Numbered from the stretch's first letter, positions 23,822-32,941 are shown. The stretch: 64,000 nucleotides of DNA from Dysosmobacter sp. Marseille-Q4140 (GCA_018228705.1 CP073694.1:1674001-1738000); one strand, 5' to 3'. The notes: generated by a model from the letters alone, not told the origin. Numbers and translations: made by a program.

Positions 23822-26278
23822 TCACCGCCGGGAGCGGGATGCCCGGGCGGCCCGTCTGCGGGCCTTGTACTCCGCCCGGCGGGCCAGGACAACCGCGCAC
23901 CGGTCGAAGAGCTTCTCCAGGGCCATCTGGATGGGCACCACCAGCAGGGCCAGGGCCACCAGCACCAGCCAGGCGGCAAAGCTCAGGGCCGACATGGCGA
24001 ACACGCCGCCGTAGAATACAATGGCGATGAACATTCCCACGCCCATGAGCACCAGCAGCGCCATCCGTTTCCAGTCCAGGGGCCGGGCGGCGTAGTAGAT
24101 CACCATGAGGCCGTTGATGGCCATGAGGACCACGCAGATGGTGGACAGCTCGTCCAGGGTCAGGTCGAAGGTGTAGACGAACAGCTCCGCGAAGAGGATC
24201 ACGAAGATGGCGGTCAGGCCTCCCGGGAAGGCCCGGCGGAACACGTTGTGGAGGAACTTCCCCTTCACCAGGTCGTGGTTGGGCTCCAGAGCCAGGAAAA
24301 AGGAGGGTACGCCGATGGTCAGCGTAGAGATCAGCGTCAGCTGGATGGGCACGAAGGGATAGGGGAAGGCGGCGAACAGCGTGATGATGGCCAGGAAGAA
24401 GGACAGGATGTTCTTCACCAGGTACAGCGCCGAGGCCCGCTGGATGTTGTTGATGACCCGGCGGCCCTCCGCCACCACCTTGGGCATGGCGGCAAAGTCG
24501 CTGTCCAGCAGCACCAGCTGTGCCACCTGACAGGCAGCGTCGGCGCCGGAGGCCATGGCCACGCCGCAGTCGGCGTCCTTCAGCGCCAGCACATCGTTGA
24601 CGCCGTCGCCGGTCATTGCCACGGTGCGGCCCTGGCTCTGAAGGGCCCGGACGATCTTACGCTTCTGATTGGGCACTACCCGGCCGAACACCGTGTACTG
24701 CCGGACAGCCTTGGCGATGTCCTGGTCGGTTTTCAGCTCCCGGGCGTCCACCCACTGTTCGGCTCCCTCGATGCCGGCCTGGGCCGCCACGGCGGAGACG
24801 GTCACCGGGTTGTCGCCGGAGATCACCTTCACCGCCACGCCCTGGCTGTGGAAGTAGGAGAACACCTTGGGCGCGGAGGTGCGGATGGGGTTCTCCAGCA
24901 CCAGCAATGCCATGGGCAGAATCAAGCCGTGGAGCTTCCCCGGCTCGGCCCCGTCGCACTGTGCCAGCAGCAGCACCCGGCAGCCCTTCCGGGCGTACTC
25001 CTGGGTCTGCTTTTCCAGGGGGCCGAAGTCCCCCCGCAGCACATACTCCGGCGCGCCGATCACATAGGCGCCCCGGTTCGGGAAGTTAACGGCGCTCCAC
25101 TTGGTGGCGGAGGAGAAGGGCACCGCCTCCCGGTGGGGCCAGGCGGGACCGTAGGAATACCGCTGGGCGATGGCCTTGGCGGTGTCGTTGTCCGGCTCCA
25201 GCACCCGGTAGAAGGCGCCCAGGGTGTCGGCGATGTCCGCCTCGGAGTAGGCCTCCGGGTCCAGGGGCACCACCTCCCGCAGCACCATCTCCGGGCTGGT
25301 GATGGTGCCGGTCTTGTCCACACACAGCACGTCCACCCGGGCCAGGGTCTCGATGGCGCTCATCTCGTGGATCAGCGTCCGGTTCCGGGCCAGGCGCACC
25401 ACGCTGACCGCCAGCGCCACGGAGGTCAGCAGGAACAGCCCCTCCGGGATCATGCCGATCAGCGCCGCCACCGTGGACACCACGGACTGCCGCAGGCCCA
25501 GGTCCTGGGCGGCGTACTGGTTATAGAACAGCGCGGCGCCGATGGGGATCAGCAGCACGCCGATGAACCGGATCACCCGGTCCAACGACCGGACCATCTC
25601 CCCCTTGCCGGGGCCGGCGTCCTTCTTGGCCGCCAGGGTCAGCCGGGAGGCGTAGGAGTCCGCGCCCACCTGCTCCATCCGGGCCCGGCACTTGCCGGAG
25701 ATGACGAAGCTGCCGGAGAGCAGCTGGTCGCCCTTCTTCTTCATAATGGCGTCAGCCTCGCCGGTGATGAGGGACTCGTTCACCTGAACCTGGCCGGTGA
25801 GGACCGGTCCATCCGCCGGGATCTGGCATCCGGCGGTCAGCTCCACCACGTCCTCCCGCACCAGAGCGGAGGTGGGCAGTTCTTTCACCGCGCCGTCCCG
25901 GACCGTGCGCACCTTGGCCGCCGCCAGCAGTGTCAGCCGCTCAATGGTCCGCTTGCTGCGCAGCTGCTGGACGATGCCGATGCCGGCGTTGGCGGCCACG
26001 ATCACCAGGAAGGTCATGTCCTTCCAGTCGCCTACCAATGCCAGGCACACCGCCAGCACCGCGAAGATCAGGTTGAAATAGGTGAGGATGTTCTCCCGGA
26101 TGATCTGCTTGTCAGACTTGGTGGGAGACTCCACGGGGCGGTTGTCCCATCCGGCCTCCGCCAGGGCCCTGGCCTGGGCGGAGGTAAGCCCCTTCTCGGC
26201 CGAGGGCTGCAGGAGGGGCATCTCCTGTCTGTCCGGGACGGTCTGCGCCTCCGGCGCCGCTTTTCGCCGCAGCTTCAC
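23822..26278 (-). CDS. P-type cation-transporting ATPase
   Basis: An 818-aa HAD-superfamily P-type ATPase. The phosphorylated Asp is in DKTGTIT, the actuator loop has the TGEAD variant of TGES, the hinge is MTGDGVNDVLALKDAD, and the transmembrane IPEGL motif (GMIPEGLFLLTSVAL) indicates the Ca2+/Mg2+ (P2/P3-like, CtpE-like) group rather than heavy-metal pumps. About ten membrane helices are present and there is no N-terminal metal-binding domain. Start is GTG with AAGGAGGGAG upstream. Ion specificity cannot be read from the sequence alone. Confidence 0.9.
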   Translation of the reverse strand: MKLRRKAAPEAQTVPDRQEMPLLQPSAEKGLTSAQARALAEAGWDNRPVESPTKSDKQIIRENILTYFNLIFAVLAVCLALVGDWKDMTFLVIVAANAGIGIVQQLRSKRTIERLTLLAAAKVRTVRDGAVKELPTSALVREDVVELTAGCQIPADGPVLTGQVQVNESLITGEADAIMKKKGDQLLSGSFVISGKCRARMEQVGADSYASRLTLAAKKDAGPGKGEMVRSLDRVIRFIGVLLIPIGAALFYNQYAAQDLGLRQSVVSTVAALIGMIPEGLFLLTSVALAVSVVRLARNRTLIHEMSAIETLARVDVLCVDKTGTITSPEMVLREVVPLDPEAYSEADIADTLGAFYRVLEPDNDTAKAIAQRYSYGPAWPHREAVPFSSATKWSAVNFPNRGAYVIGAPEYVLRGDFGPLEKQTQEYARKGCRVLLLAQCDGAEPGKLHGLILPMALLVLENPIRTSAPKVFSYFHSQGVAVKVISGDNPVTVSAVAAQAGIEGAEQWVDARELKTDQDIAKAVRQYTVFGRVVPNQKRKIVRALQSQGRTVAMTGDGVNDVLALKDADCGVAMASGADAACQVAQLVLLDSDFAAMPKVVAEGRRVINNIQRASALYLVKNILSFFLAIITLFAAFPYPFVPIQLTLISTLTIGVPSFFLALEPNHDLVKGKFLHNVFRRAFPGGLTAIFVILFAELFVYTFDLTLDELSTICVVLMAINGLMVIYYAARPLDWKRMALLVLMGVGMFIAIVFYGGVFAMSALSFAAWLVLVALALLVVPIQMALEKLFDRCAVVLARRAEYKARRRAARASRSRR

Positions 26279-26313
26279 GGGATCTCCCTCCTTTCGACAA
26301 AATATTGAACATC

Positions 26314-26342
26314 ATTATACCAATTCTTCCCGGAATTGTACA
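26314..26342 (-). promoter_or_regulatory. Promoter of P-type ATPase gene
   Basis: Minus-strand -10 TATAAT (exact) with a weaker -35 TGTACA at 17 bp, about 35 bp before the start codon. Confidence 0.5.
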
Positions 26343-26473
26343 GAGACAGCCCGTAAACTTTGTGAAAATTCACGCGTTCTTCCGCGGTTTTCCCGGCAGG
26401 CCCGCTGTCCCAATGGCTCAAGGCTACACAGCTCATGCAGCCGGAAGGCATTGAGCTTTTAAATTTCAGCAGC

Positions 26474-26505
26474 AAAAAAGCCTCATCCTTTCGGATGAGG
26501 CTTTT
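26474..26505 (-). terminator. Terminator of tRNA-Gly
   Basis: GCCTCATCC / GGATGAGGC stem followed on the minus strand by TTTTTT, immediately after the tRNA end. Confidence 0.9.
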
Positions 26506-26580
26506 GGAGCGGGCAACGAGGCTCGAACTCGCTACCTCCACCTTGGCAAGGTGGCGCTCTACCAGATGAGCTATGCCCGC
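26505..26580 (-). tRNA. tRNA-Gly (GCC)
   Basis: 76-nt cloverleaf: acceptor GCGGGCA / TGCCCGC, D-arm GCTCATCTGGTAGAGC, anticodon GCC in CTTGCCAAG, T-arm GAGTTCGAGCCTC, encoded CCA. Confidence 0.95.
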
Positions 26581-26593
26581 GAGAACAAGACGT

Positions 26594-26622
26594 ATTGTAA
26601 CAAAGGATCGCCGCCTTGTCAA
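26594..26622 (-). promoter_or_regulatory. Promoter of tRNA-Gly
   Basis: Minus-strand TTGACA, 17-bp spacer, TACAAT, 14 bp upstream of the tRNA. Confidence 0.75.
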
Positions 26623-26686
26623 GCCTTCCAAATCATTTTTTTGCATTGTTTTTGAAAAAAATTCAAAAAGTTTTTTCTGTAATCTC

Positions 26687-26715
26687 TTGACAGAGCCCTG
26701 CAACTATGGTATTCT
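26687..26715 (+). promoter_or_regulatory. Promoter of tRNA-Leu/tRNA-fMet
   Basis: TTGACA, 17-bp spacer, TATTCT, 18 bp before tRNA-Leu. Confidence 0.75.
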
Positions 26716-26732
26716 AATCGTTGCCGACAGCT

Positions 26733-26819
26733 GCCGGTGTGGTGGAATTGGTAGACACAGGGGACTTAAAATCCCCCGGTAGCGATACTGTACCGGTTCG
26801 AGTCCGGTCACCGGCACCA
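26733..26819 (+). tRNA. tRNA-Leu (TAA)
   Basis: 87-nt class II tRNA: acceptor GCCGGTG / CACCGGC, anticodon TAA in GACTTAAAATC, long variable arm CGGTAGCGATACTG, T-arm CCGGTTCGAGTCCGG, encoded CCA. Confidence 0.95.
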
Positions 26820-26832
26820 CAAAACGAAATAT

Positions 26833-26908
<76 letters not shown>

Positions 26909-26910
26909 GA

Positions 26911-26946
26911 AAAGACACCTGATTCCACAAGAATCAGGTGTCTTTT
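26911..26946 (+). terminator. Terminator of the tRNA-Leu/fMet transcript
   Basis: AAAAGACACCTGATTC / GAATCAGGTGTCTTTT around CACAA: a perfect 16-bp stem. Its inner arms (CACCTGATTC) recur in a hairpin at 57787-57825. Confidence 0.88.
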
Positions 26947-27018
26947 ATTACTTTTCTGCCATTTTTAAAAATGAGGCGTGTCGAGAAATTCAACTTTAAT
27001 TCAACTCGCCTCTCAAAT

Positions 27019-28404
27019 TCAAGCCTTTTTCAAAAAGATGCTGGACAGAATGTCGGCGTTGCGCTGGTCGGCCTCCTCCATCACATGGGCGTAAATGTTG
27101 GCCGTGGTGCTGACCTGGGCGTGTCCCAGCCGTTTGGAAATGCTCACAGAGTCCACCCCATTAAAATACAGCATGGAGGCCATTGTATGCCGAAAGGCAT
27201 GGGCGTTGATGTGCGGGAGTCCGTGGCGCTTGCTGAACTTTTTGAGATAGTCGGTCACGCTGTCCGGGTGTATGGGCTTGCCGTTGTCCTGTGAAAATAC
27301 AAAGTCCTGATTCTGGTAATACTCCCCCAACCGCAGCCGCTCCTCTGCTTGCCAGGCCCGATATTGGCGGAGCAGCTGCATGGTCTCCACAGGCAGAGTG
27401 ATGTACCGCCGGGATCGTTCCGTTTTAGGCGTACTCTCATAGATGCCAATATCCGGGGAGTAAAGGATGCTGTTGCAAATATAGATCCTGTTCCCTTCAA
27501 AGTCCACCTTGTCCCATTTCAGCCCCAGCACTTCCCCACGCCGTGCGCCGGTAATAAGCAGCAGGTGGACAAGCATTTTCCACTTTATGGATTCCTGCTC
27601 CAATGCGTCCCGGATCGCCGCCACCTGTTCCGGCTGGAAGTAATTCACTTCCTTATGTTCTGCTTTCGGCAGTGTGGCACGGCTGGCGACGTTGAACGGG
27701 ACAAGGCCCTCCTTCACCGCCTGCTCCAGCACTGTGGAGATCAGCCTGTGATGCTCCAGGATGGTTTTTGCAGAGAGGGAACGGGTGCTTTCCTCCACTT
27801 TGAAAGCGTTCACGCCCAGGGTGTTAGAAATGGCCTCCGCCGCCTCTTTGCTGACCTGTTCACCTTTCACGGCGGAGTAAACGGCGCGGAGCGGAACACC
27901 CGCCCGCTGGGATAGCTCCGAGCGAGTGAGTTTCTTTTCCTTTAGCAGTGCTGCAAGATCCACTTTTGCTGTGGCCCTGCTGTTTCCTTTTCCTGCTCCC
28001 GGTTTGGCAAGTTGGGTATATAAATCATTCAGGTGGTCGGCCCGCAGTTCCCGCAGCTTGATATGTCCTATCTGCGGATAAATCCGGCCTGTCAGCTCCT
28101 TGTATCTCACGATGGTGGAGTGCTTTGCACCACGCTGTTCTTTTAATCCAATTACATAATCACAGTAAGCGGCGAACTTTTGGCGGCTGTCAGAGGTAAC
28201 GCCCTCCCTGCATTCTTTCTCAAAGGTCGCGGCGAAAGCCTCGGCCTTTTTTCTTGCGCTCTTTTCTGTCCAGGTGGGAGACACCTCAAAAGTGGCCGTC
28301 CAGGGTTTCAATTGCTTACCGTCCATTCCCCGGCCACGATGTACCCGGATGGAATAGGAAACCAACTTCCCGGACTTGTCCCGGCGCTCTTGAATGTTAG
28401 CCAT
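27019..28404 (-). CDS. Tyrosine-recombinase integrase
   Basis: A 461-aa phage/ICE-type integrase. N-terminal arm-binding domain (RDKSGKLVSYSIRVHRG), core-binding domain, then the catalytic domain with Arg in TGARRGEVLGLKWD, Lys in TPKTERSRRY, H-x2-R in NAHAFRHTMA, His in RLGHAQ and the nucleophile Tyr in TANIYAHV. Unusually, the core-binding region contains an XRE-like helix-turn-helix (LTRSELSQRAGVPLRAVYSA, about residues 165-215). It ends 110 bp from tRNA-fMet, the likely attachment site. The element it belonged to is truncated at about 29935. Confidence 0.93.
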   Translation of the reverse strand: MANIQERRDKSGKLVSYSIRVHRGRGMDGKQLKPWTATFEVSPTWTEKSARKKAEAFAATFEKECREGVTSDSRQKFAAYCDYVIGLKEQRGAKHSTIVRYKELTGRIYPQIGHIKLRELRADHLNDLYTQLAKPGAGKGNSRATAKVDLAALLKEKKLTRSELSQRAGVPLRAVYSAVKGEQVSKEAAEAISNTLGVNAFKVEESTRSLSAKTILEHHRLISTVLEQAVKEGLVPFNVASRATLPKAEHKEVNYFQPEQVAAIRDALEQESIKWKMLVHLLLITGARRGEVLGLKWDKVDFEGNRIYICNSILYSPDIGIYESTPKTERSRRYITLPVETMQLLRQYRAWQAEERLRLGEYYQNQDFVFSQDNGKPIHPDSVTDYLKKFSKRHGLPHINAHAFRHTMASMLYFNGVDSVSISKRLGHAQVSTTANIYAHVMEEADQRNADILSSIFLKKA

Positions 28405-28406
28405 TG

Positions 28407-28973
28407 TCAGCCCCCCTCTGTATCTTTGGGTAAGCGAAACGGCTGGGCAACGCGGCTTTTGCCTTGCTCAACAGTCTTTTGAACAAGGTAAGATGCGTAG
28501 TTTTCCATTTCACTTACCAAGTTTCTGAACTCACCAATGGTTATACAAGATACGACCAAGTCGCCCTCCATAGTACCATAGAAATCTTCCTCCAGTTTAA
28601 CTCCTGGTATCTCACTACTTTTTGACAGGTACTTAAAATTGTAACCGCTATTTTCGAATATATATTGCATAAAATCATATCGAATTTTCGCGCTATTGTG
28701 AGTTTTTTTTACTTTAGCAATCATTTCATCTTTGCCTGACGGATAATCGCTTTCTCCCATAAGCCAATAAGGACTGACACCAGGGATAGCCTTAGCAATA
28801 TCGCAAGCCACTTTATAACTTAAAGCCGTTTTCCTATTTGCTATGCGTGATAGTGTATTTTGCGATATACCAGTCTCCTGTGAGAGCCAAAATTGCGTGA
28901 CATCATGTTCAATATACAACTGTTTCAACCGTTCTGCGCTTTTAGGGTTAATTTTCTGCTTTGTTTTGGCCAT
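28407..28973 (-). CDS. XRE-family regulator of the element
   Basis: A 188-aa protein with an N-terminal XRE helix-turn-helix (TQFWLSQETGISQNTLSRIA, about residues 20-70) and a C-terminal region of unknown fold. ATG 28973 has AAGGAG seven bases upstream, better than the GTG two codons earlier. It lies 2 bp upstream of the integrase on the same strand and is divergent from the excisionase-like gene, the usual place for an element repressor. No peptidase motif is seen. Confidence 0.8.
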   Translation of the reverse strand: MAKTKQKINPKSAERLKQLYIEHDVTQFWLSQETGISQNTLSRIANRKTALSYKVACDIAKAIPGVSPYWLMGESDYPSGKDEMIAKVKKTHNSAKIRYDFMQYIFENSGYNFKYLSKSSEIPGVKLEEDFYGTMEGDLVVSCITIGEFRNLVSEMENYASYLVQKTVEQGKSRVAQPFRLPKDTEGG

Positions 28974-29100
28974 ATTCACACTCCTTTTGAATTGAATTAA
29001 AAGTTAAATAGTACTGTACATTTTATGAATTTTACATTATGATAATACCATAGGGCGAGACGATGTGCAAGCCCCAAAATACGAAAGGAGCGTAAACAAA

Positions 29101-29298
29101 ATGGTACAAACAAACATTCCTCAGTTTATGACTATCAGGGAAACTGCTGCAACCGGTATTTTGTCAGAACACCACCTCCGCCTTATGGCAAAGCGGAATG
29201 AACTCCCCGGAATTTATGCCGGGACACGGTTCAAGGTCAACTATCCCCTTTTGGTCGAAAAACTCAACCGAGACAGCATGGAGGTGAAAGCAGAGTGA
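29101..29298 (+). CDS. Excisionase-like HTH protein
   Basis: A 65-aa protein of the small winged-helix excisionase type (IPQFMTIRETAATGILSEHH ... RNELPGIYAGTRFKVNYPLL). Such proteins bend DNA at the attachment site and direct excision. AAAGGAG precedes the ATG. The GTG of the next gene overlaps its stop. It is divergent from the XRE regulator across a short AT-rich gap (28980-29100) that must hold both promoters. Confidence 0.75.
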   Translation: MVQTNIPQFMTIRETAATGILSEHHLRLMAKRNELPGIYAGTRFKVNYPLLVEKLNRDSMEVKAE

Positions 29299-29744
29299 AC
29301 ACAAAAAGAAAAGCCCGCCCTGCTGGTAGCGCAGCAGGACAGGCAAAGGTGGGAACTGCTTTGACGGGCAAGATCCCTTGTAATGATTTTACCACTTCTG
29401 TTACCAGGAAACAAGGGCTGATTGAATCGCTGTTGCTCCAGGGTGAAGCAAACGCCATTCCATCCAGTGACCTTGTCAGCATGACCGGAGTTAAGTCTGT
29501 CCGTGAATTGCAACTAATTATTGCGCAGGAACGGGAGGCTGGAGCGTTGATTCTGTCCACTTGTCGAGGAGGTGGTGGTTACTTCCTACCATCTGACGGA
29601 GAAATGGGAAAGCGTGAGATCGCCGCCTTTGTGGCGACGTTGAGAGCAAGAGCATTGAATACCCTTCGGGCGCTGAAAACAGCACGAGAGGCCCTTGATG
29701 GGCTGGAGGGGCAAGTTGCCCTGGACGACTTGGAAGGGGTGTAA
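29295..29744 (+). CDS. Hypothetical protein of the element
   Basis: A 149-aa protein starting at GTG and overlapping the excisionase-like stop. The middle resembles a winged-helix (KQGLIESLLLQGEANAIPSS ... VRELQLIIAQEREAGALIL), seen in small regulatory proteins of integrative elements; the C-terminal third is helical. Exact function unknown. It is followed after 6 bp by the truncated element gene. Confidence 0.65.
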   Translation: MNTKRKARPAGSAAGQAKVGTALTGKIPCNDFTTSVTRKQGLIESLLLQGEANAIPSSDLVSMTGVKSVRELQLIIAQEREAGALILSTCRGGGGYFLPSDGEMGKREIAAFVATLRARALNTLRALKTAREALDGLEGQVALDDLEGV

Positions 29745-29750
29745 TCGTAC

Positions 29751-29933
29751 ATGAGCCGCCGGAAACAACCCTACCAGAAAAAGGCGTTTGAAAGCACCGG
29801 CGCAAGCTCGGACACCTCCGCCAATGTTTATATGAGCATGTTGTTATCACCCGCATGGAAAGACCTGACGGCCAACCAGCAGCGACTTTATCTTGTCTGC
29901 AAGGCTCAATATTACGCCGAAAAGCAAATGTAA
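29751..29933 (+). pseudogene. Truncated element gene (replication-type protein, N terminus)
   Basis: Encodes 60 residues (MSRRKQPYQKKAFESTGASS ... MLLSPAWKDLTANQQRLYL) and then stops. The start matches element proteins of Clostridia that are normally much longer. The stop lies where sequence of a different gene begins, so the 3' part was lost by deletion or recombination. GGGGTG only weakly precedes the ATG. Function of the intact protein is not firmly known to me. Confidence 0.6.
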
Positions 29934-29935
29934 TG

Positions 29936-30669
29936 ATGCCCTCTGAAAGCTGCGGTTTCGTTCCCGACAAAGACTGCTGCAGCAGACAGTTCCCCTCTTC
30001 ATCAATAAAATTATAGAGAGGGCCTTCCACCCGTGAAGGATCCTTGCTGATAAGCGCTACAGATGCAAGCCCTTCTTCGAAGTCATCAATGTCCACCGCA
30101 TCTTCAACAAATACCACTTTTTCCTCGTCTTTGTCAAAAAATCCGACGTCGTTTCCATCCACAATGCGTATCTGTCCGCCGCTGGTCTGATACACTTGTC
30201 CGTATTTCGGTTCAATGACCCACTGCTGCTCTTGATTCAAAAGTCCCATATTCCCATTTGCATCCGACGCACAGCGATATCCGTTGTACGCAGGTAACAG
30301 TCCAAATGGTCCCGAATTCACAAATGCCTCCGGAGAAGGCGGCGGGATCGGTGACCCATCCGCTCTGATGCGATAGGCTTCTGAATTTTCTCTTTCCTTC
30401 ACGGAGGGAAAAAAGGTATCAAACATGGTACGGTTGTCATTGACAATTTCTGCGGAGAAGAAGGTCTTCCCAAATACATTCTTGCTGCATCGGTCAATGA
30501 AAGAGAAATTGCCGTCTGCATCTTCAACGACGGCAATACCGTGAGAGAAATCCGACGCATAGATGTACTGCGGCTCGATTTCAAAAGTCGCCGGTTCGAT
30601 TTGATCGGACGGCTCCGCCGCGCAGGATGGCAGAAACAGCGTCAGGATGACACAAAGCAACAGTCCCAT
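29936..30669 (-). pseudogene. WG-repeat lipoprotein, 3' end lost
   Basis: An exported lipoprotein (MGLLLCVILTLFLPSC, Cys 16) with WG-type beta repeats of about 40-50 residues: FSHGIAVVEDADGNFSFIDR, NMGLLNQEQQWVIEPKYGQV, FEEGLASVALIS and KPQLSEGIITF. The last repeat is cut: beyond about residue 244 the frame runs on through reverse-strand sequence of the integrative element (to 29518) with no repeat character. GGGGGGAG precedes the ATG. WG-repeat proteins are often cell-surface proteins of unknown role. The truncation point coincides with that of the element gene. Confidence 0.7.
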
Positions 30670-31210
30670 ACACTCCCCCCTCGATTTTGTGCCGCAGGGG
30701 CGTTTTTCTGCCCCTGCGGCATCGTGCTTGTTGGGAATTTCACAGCTCAGAACGAGATCTTAACGAACTTTTTCAGTCTGGTCCACGTCAAATGGGAGGC
30801 AGTCCCCTGAGCAAGCCTGCGCAGAGCAAAAGTGAAATCAAAGCTCTATGAAAAGCCTGCTTGCGTACATTCGTTTTCTTGTTAATGCGTTCCTCCTGCT
30901 GGCGCATTTTGCCTGCCCCTCAAATTTTTCCGAGCGGATGCAATTTCAAGTTCCTGCTGGAAACCGGGCCCGCTTCCAGAAAAGCAGCAGGACTTCTCTC
31001 AAACGACCAATCGCACAAATTCGAGTATGGATCACACAGCAGCTATGTCGCAAATTGGATTGAATTGTATAGTTGGAAGCCATGAACAAAGTCATTTTTC
31101 TTCCGCAAAAATAATGAAACTATAGGCCATTGCAGCTCTCTGCAAGTCATTCCGCATCAGCAAGATCATCCTCTCTTTTTGCACAGCAACGGCAGTCCCG
31201 TTCCAACTGT
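30670..31210. other. Gene-poor decayed stretch
   Basis: About 540 bp without a convincing gene. It contains an inverted repeat (30690-30721) and a possible 39-codon minus-strand frame near 30800-30920 (starting MRQQEERINKK, with a hydrophobic segment), which may be the remnant of a membrane-protein N terminus. GC is lower than in the core regions. Confidence 0.55.
30690..30721. repeat. Inverted repeat, 12-bp arms
   Basis: TGCCGCAGGGGC, 8-base loop, GCCCCTGCGGCA. No T-run on either side, so a terminator is not certain. It sits just upstream of the WG-repeat gene. Confidence 0.6.
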
Positions 31211-31767
31211 TCAAGCGTATTTTCCCTGCATCGTATAGAACCGCTCCAGGGGCCCCCAGTACAGAGGGCCAACGAGAGGCTGGTCATCCTGGCTGGAAAG
31301 CCGGTAAGCCAGTTCCATATCCGACTGGTCCCGTGTATCGTTGCTGAAAAGTGCGAGAGGAAAGGTCTCTCCGTCTGTGAAAAAGACATTGAACTCATAC
31401 ACAACGGAACCGCCCATGCCGATTTCTCCTTTCAATACGCACTTCCGCTCATTTCCCGCATACCGAAAGGAATTCACCAAATCGATAAGTATCTGGATGT
31501 CCTCCTTCTCCGTCACGGAGACGGTACTGCAATCAAACACCTGGTCAGCGCTGTACAGGTCGATCCGGGACACCGATCCCGCGTCAAAGTCCAACACATC
31601 GATGGCGCCACCGCCCCAGCCCCAGATCCAGAAGCCCAGGGACAGCGCCACGACCATCGCAGCGCAAATGACCCATACCTTTTTGGGGGATCTTCCGCAT
31701 TCTGATCAGCCTCCTCTTCCGGCAATGCACCTAACCGATCAGGCAAAAACGGCGTCCCCCTGACCAC
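31211..31767 (-). pseudogene. Membrane-anchored hypothetical protein, frameshifted
   Basis: The minus-strand frame from GTG 31767 encodes a hydrophilic N terminus (VRGTPFLPDRLGALPEEEAD). At the run GATCCCCCAAAAAGG (31679-31693) the frame needs one more base to continue into VWVICAAMVVALSLGFWIWG, a membrane helix, and a 120-residue extracellular domain (SRIDLYSADQVFDC ... GPLERFYTMQGKYA). Two C5/A5 homopolymers at the shift suggest a single-base deletion or a sequence error. The downstream part alone can start at ATG 31657. Family not recognised. Confidence 0.55.
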
Positions 31768-32115
31768 GGGATTTTAAAAGCTGTCCTGCGTATTTACATT
31801 TGGGAAAGGCACCCATTCTATTTGTATTTTACGGGAGAGGAGCGAAAATGTCTACCAGTAGGGCGAAATCATTGTTTTCGCCTGCGGCGGTATTCGTGCC
31901 ACAGTTACGCATAATTCTATGCAATCACAGTCTCCGGTCTCTCCGAGCAGTGACCCAGATTAGGCCCCATACAGGACACGGGCGCGGTTTTCCCGCGCCC
32001 GTGTCCCCTTCTTTTCTTTTGATTTTTTGCCGTTCTTAGATGGCCCCGGCCAGCACCTGCCTCAGCCGTCCTGTCCCTACTGACGCACAAGACTGCGGTG
32101 CAGTGCTCAAAAGCA
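31768..32115. other. Intergenic region before Crp/Fnr gene
   Basis: About 350 bp. Apart from a strong hairpin at 31975-32005 nothing gene-like is seen. Confidence 0.5.
31975..32005 (-). terminator. Hairpin, probable terminator of Crp/Fnr gene
   Basis: GACACGGGCGCGG / CCGCGCCCGTGTC around TTTTCC. It is about 110 bp beyond the stop of the Crp/Fnr gene. On the plus strand the T-rich CTTCTTTTCTTTTG follows, so the direction of action is unclear. Confidence 0.55.
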
Positions 32116-32778
32116 CTATTCCTGGCTCCGGGAAAAGGATCCAATGGAATTGAAAATCTCAGATAACTGGGATGGCGAAAGGATCTTAATATGTCGATAA
32201 CCCAAGGAAATGATCTTTTCCTTTGCAAATCCGTTCAAAATGCGATTCGCAGAAATACGGTTGATACCGGTTATAGCGGCTATCTGCTCGTGCGTGTAAG
32301 GGATAACAGGACCGGACCGTTTGTAATGTGCATAGAGAAGATAGGCCACTCGTTTGCTGCTCTCCCTAAAATGAGAACAAAGAATATATTCATGAAGCAG
32401 GATAATGCGGCTGAGCATATGAGAAAACATATTTTGAAAAGCCGGCATATCCGGCTTTACAAACTGAAAAAACTTTTCCGAGGAAAGCGCGTAAAAGCTA
32501 ACAGGAGTGATTGCCTGCGCATCCTGGATAATCACGGAGTTTGGAATCAGCGACTCCAAATATATGATATTGTTTTCCGACACATAAAACAGGGTGATAT
32601 CCTCCCCGTCATAGCCTGTGCAAAAAGCTCGAACGGTTCCCTGCGTGATATACCAGAGCTCATTGGCAGGGCTCCCGCGTTCCAGCAAATATGAGTTTTT
32701 TTCCAGGAATCGTTTGGATCCATATGACAGGAAAATGTTTTTAAAAAAGAGGCTGTTATTCTCCGGCGACTCTCCCAT
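32116..32778 (-). CDS. Crp/Fnr-family transcription regulator
   Basis: A 220-aa regulator: N-terminal cyclic-nucleotide-binding-type beta-roll (about residues 15-130, LLERGSPANELWYITQGTVR) and a C-terminal winged helix (YTHEQIAAITGINRISANRI). The FNR-type N-terminal cysteine cluster is absent, so an Fe-S oxygen sensor is unlikely; the effector is unknown. It is divergent from the TRAP-transporter/dehydrogenase operon across 160 bp of very AT-rich DNA and is its most likely regulator. AAAGGAG precedes the ATG. GC is lower than the neighbourhood. Confidence 0.88.
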   Translation of the reverse strand: MGESPENNSLFFKNIFLSYGSKRFLEKNSYLLERGSPANELWYITQGTVRAFCTGYDGEDITLFYVSENNIIYLESLIPNSVIIQDAQAITPVSFYALSSEKFFQFVKPDMPAFQNMFSHMLSRIILLHEYILCSHFRESSKRVAYLLYAHYKRSGPVIPYTHEQIAAITGINRISANRILNGFAKEKIISLGYRHIKILSPSQLSEIFNSIGSFSRSQE

Positions 32779-32941
32779 ACAGTTCTTCTCCTTTCGTTTT
32801 TACTTGATTATAAATAGTATTTTTATGTAGTTTTGAATAAAATTATACAAATCAAAATAAAAAAACATGATAGATTAGACAAGAAATCGGCAGTGCAGCT
32901 TTTGCAATTGCCCGAAAACACACCATGAACGGAGGATACTT

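Larger units (their letters stand above)
27019..29935. mobile_element. Truncated integrative element next to tRNA-fMet
   Basis: Integrase and XRE regulator on the minus strand face an excisionase-like gene, a 149-aa protein and the first 60 codons of a further element protein on the plus strand. This order is typical of the end of integrative conjugative elements of Clostridia. The rest of the element is missing: its last gene stops abruptly where a truncated lipoprotein gene of the opposite strand begins. Confidence 0.75.

Noticed and set aside
32116..32778. Oxygen-sensing FNR
   Set aside because: No N-terminal cysteine cluster; only the general Crp/Fnr fold is supported.
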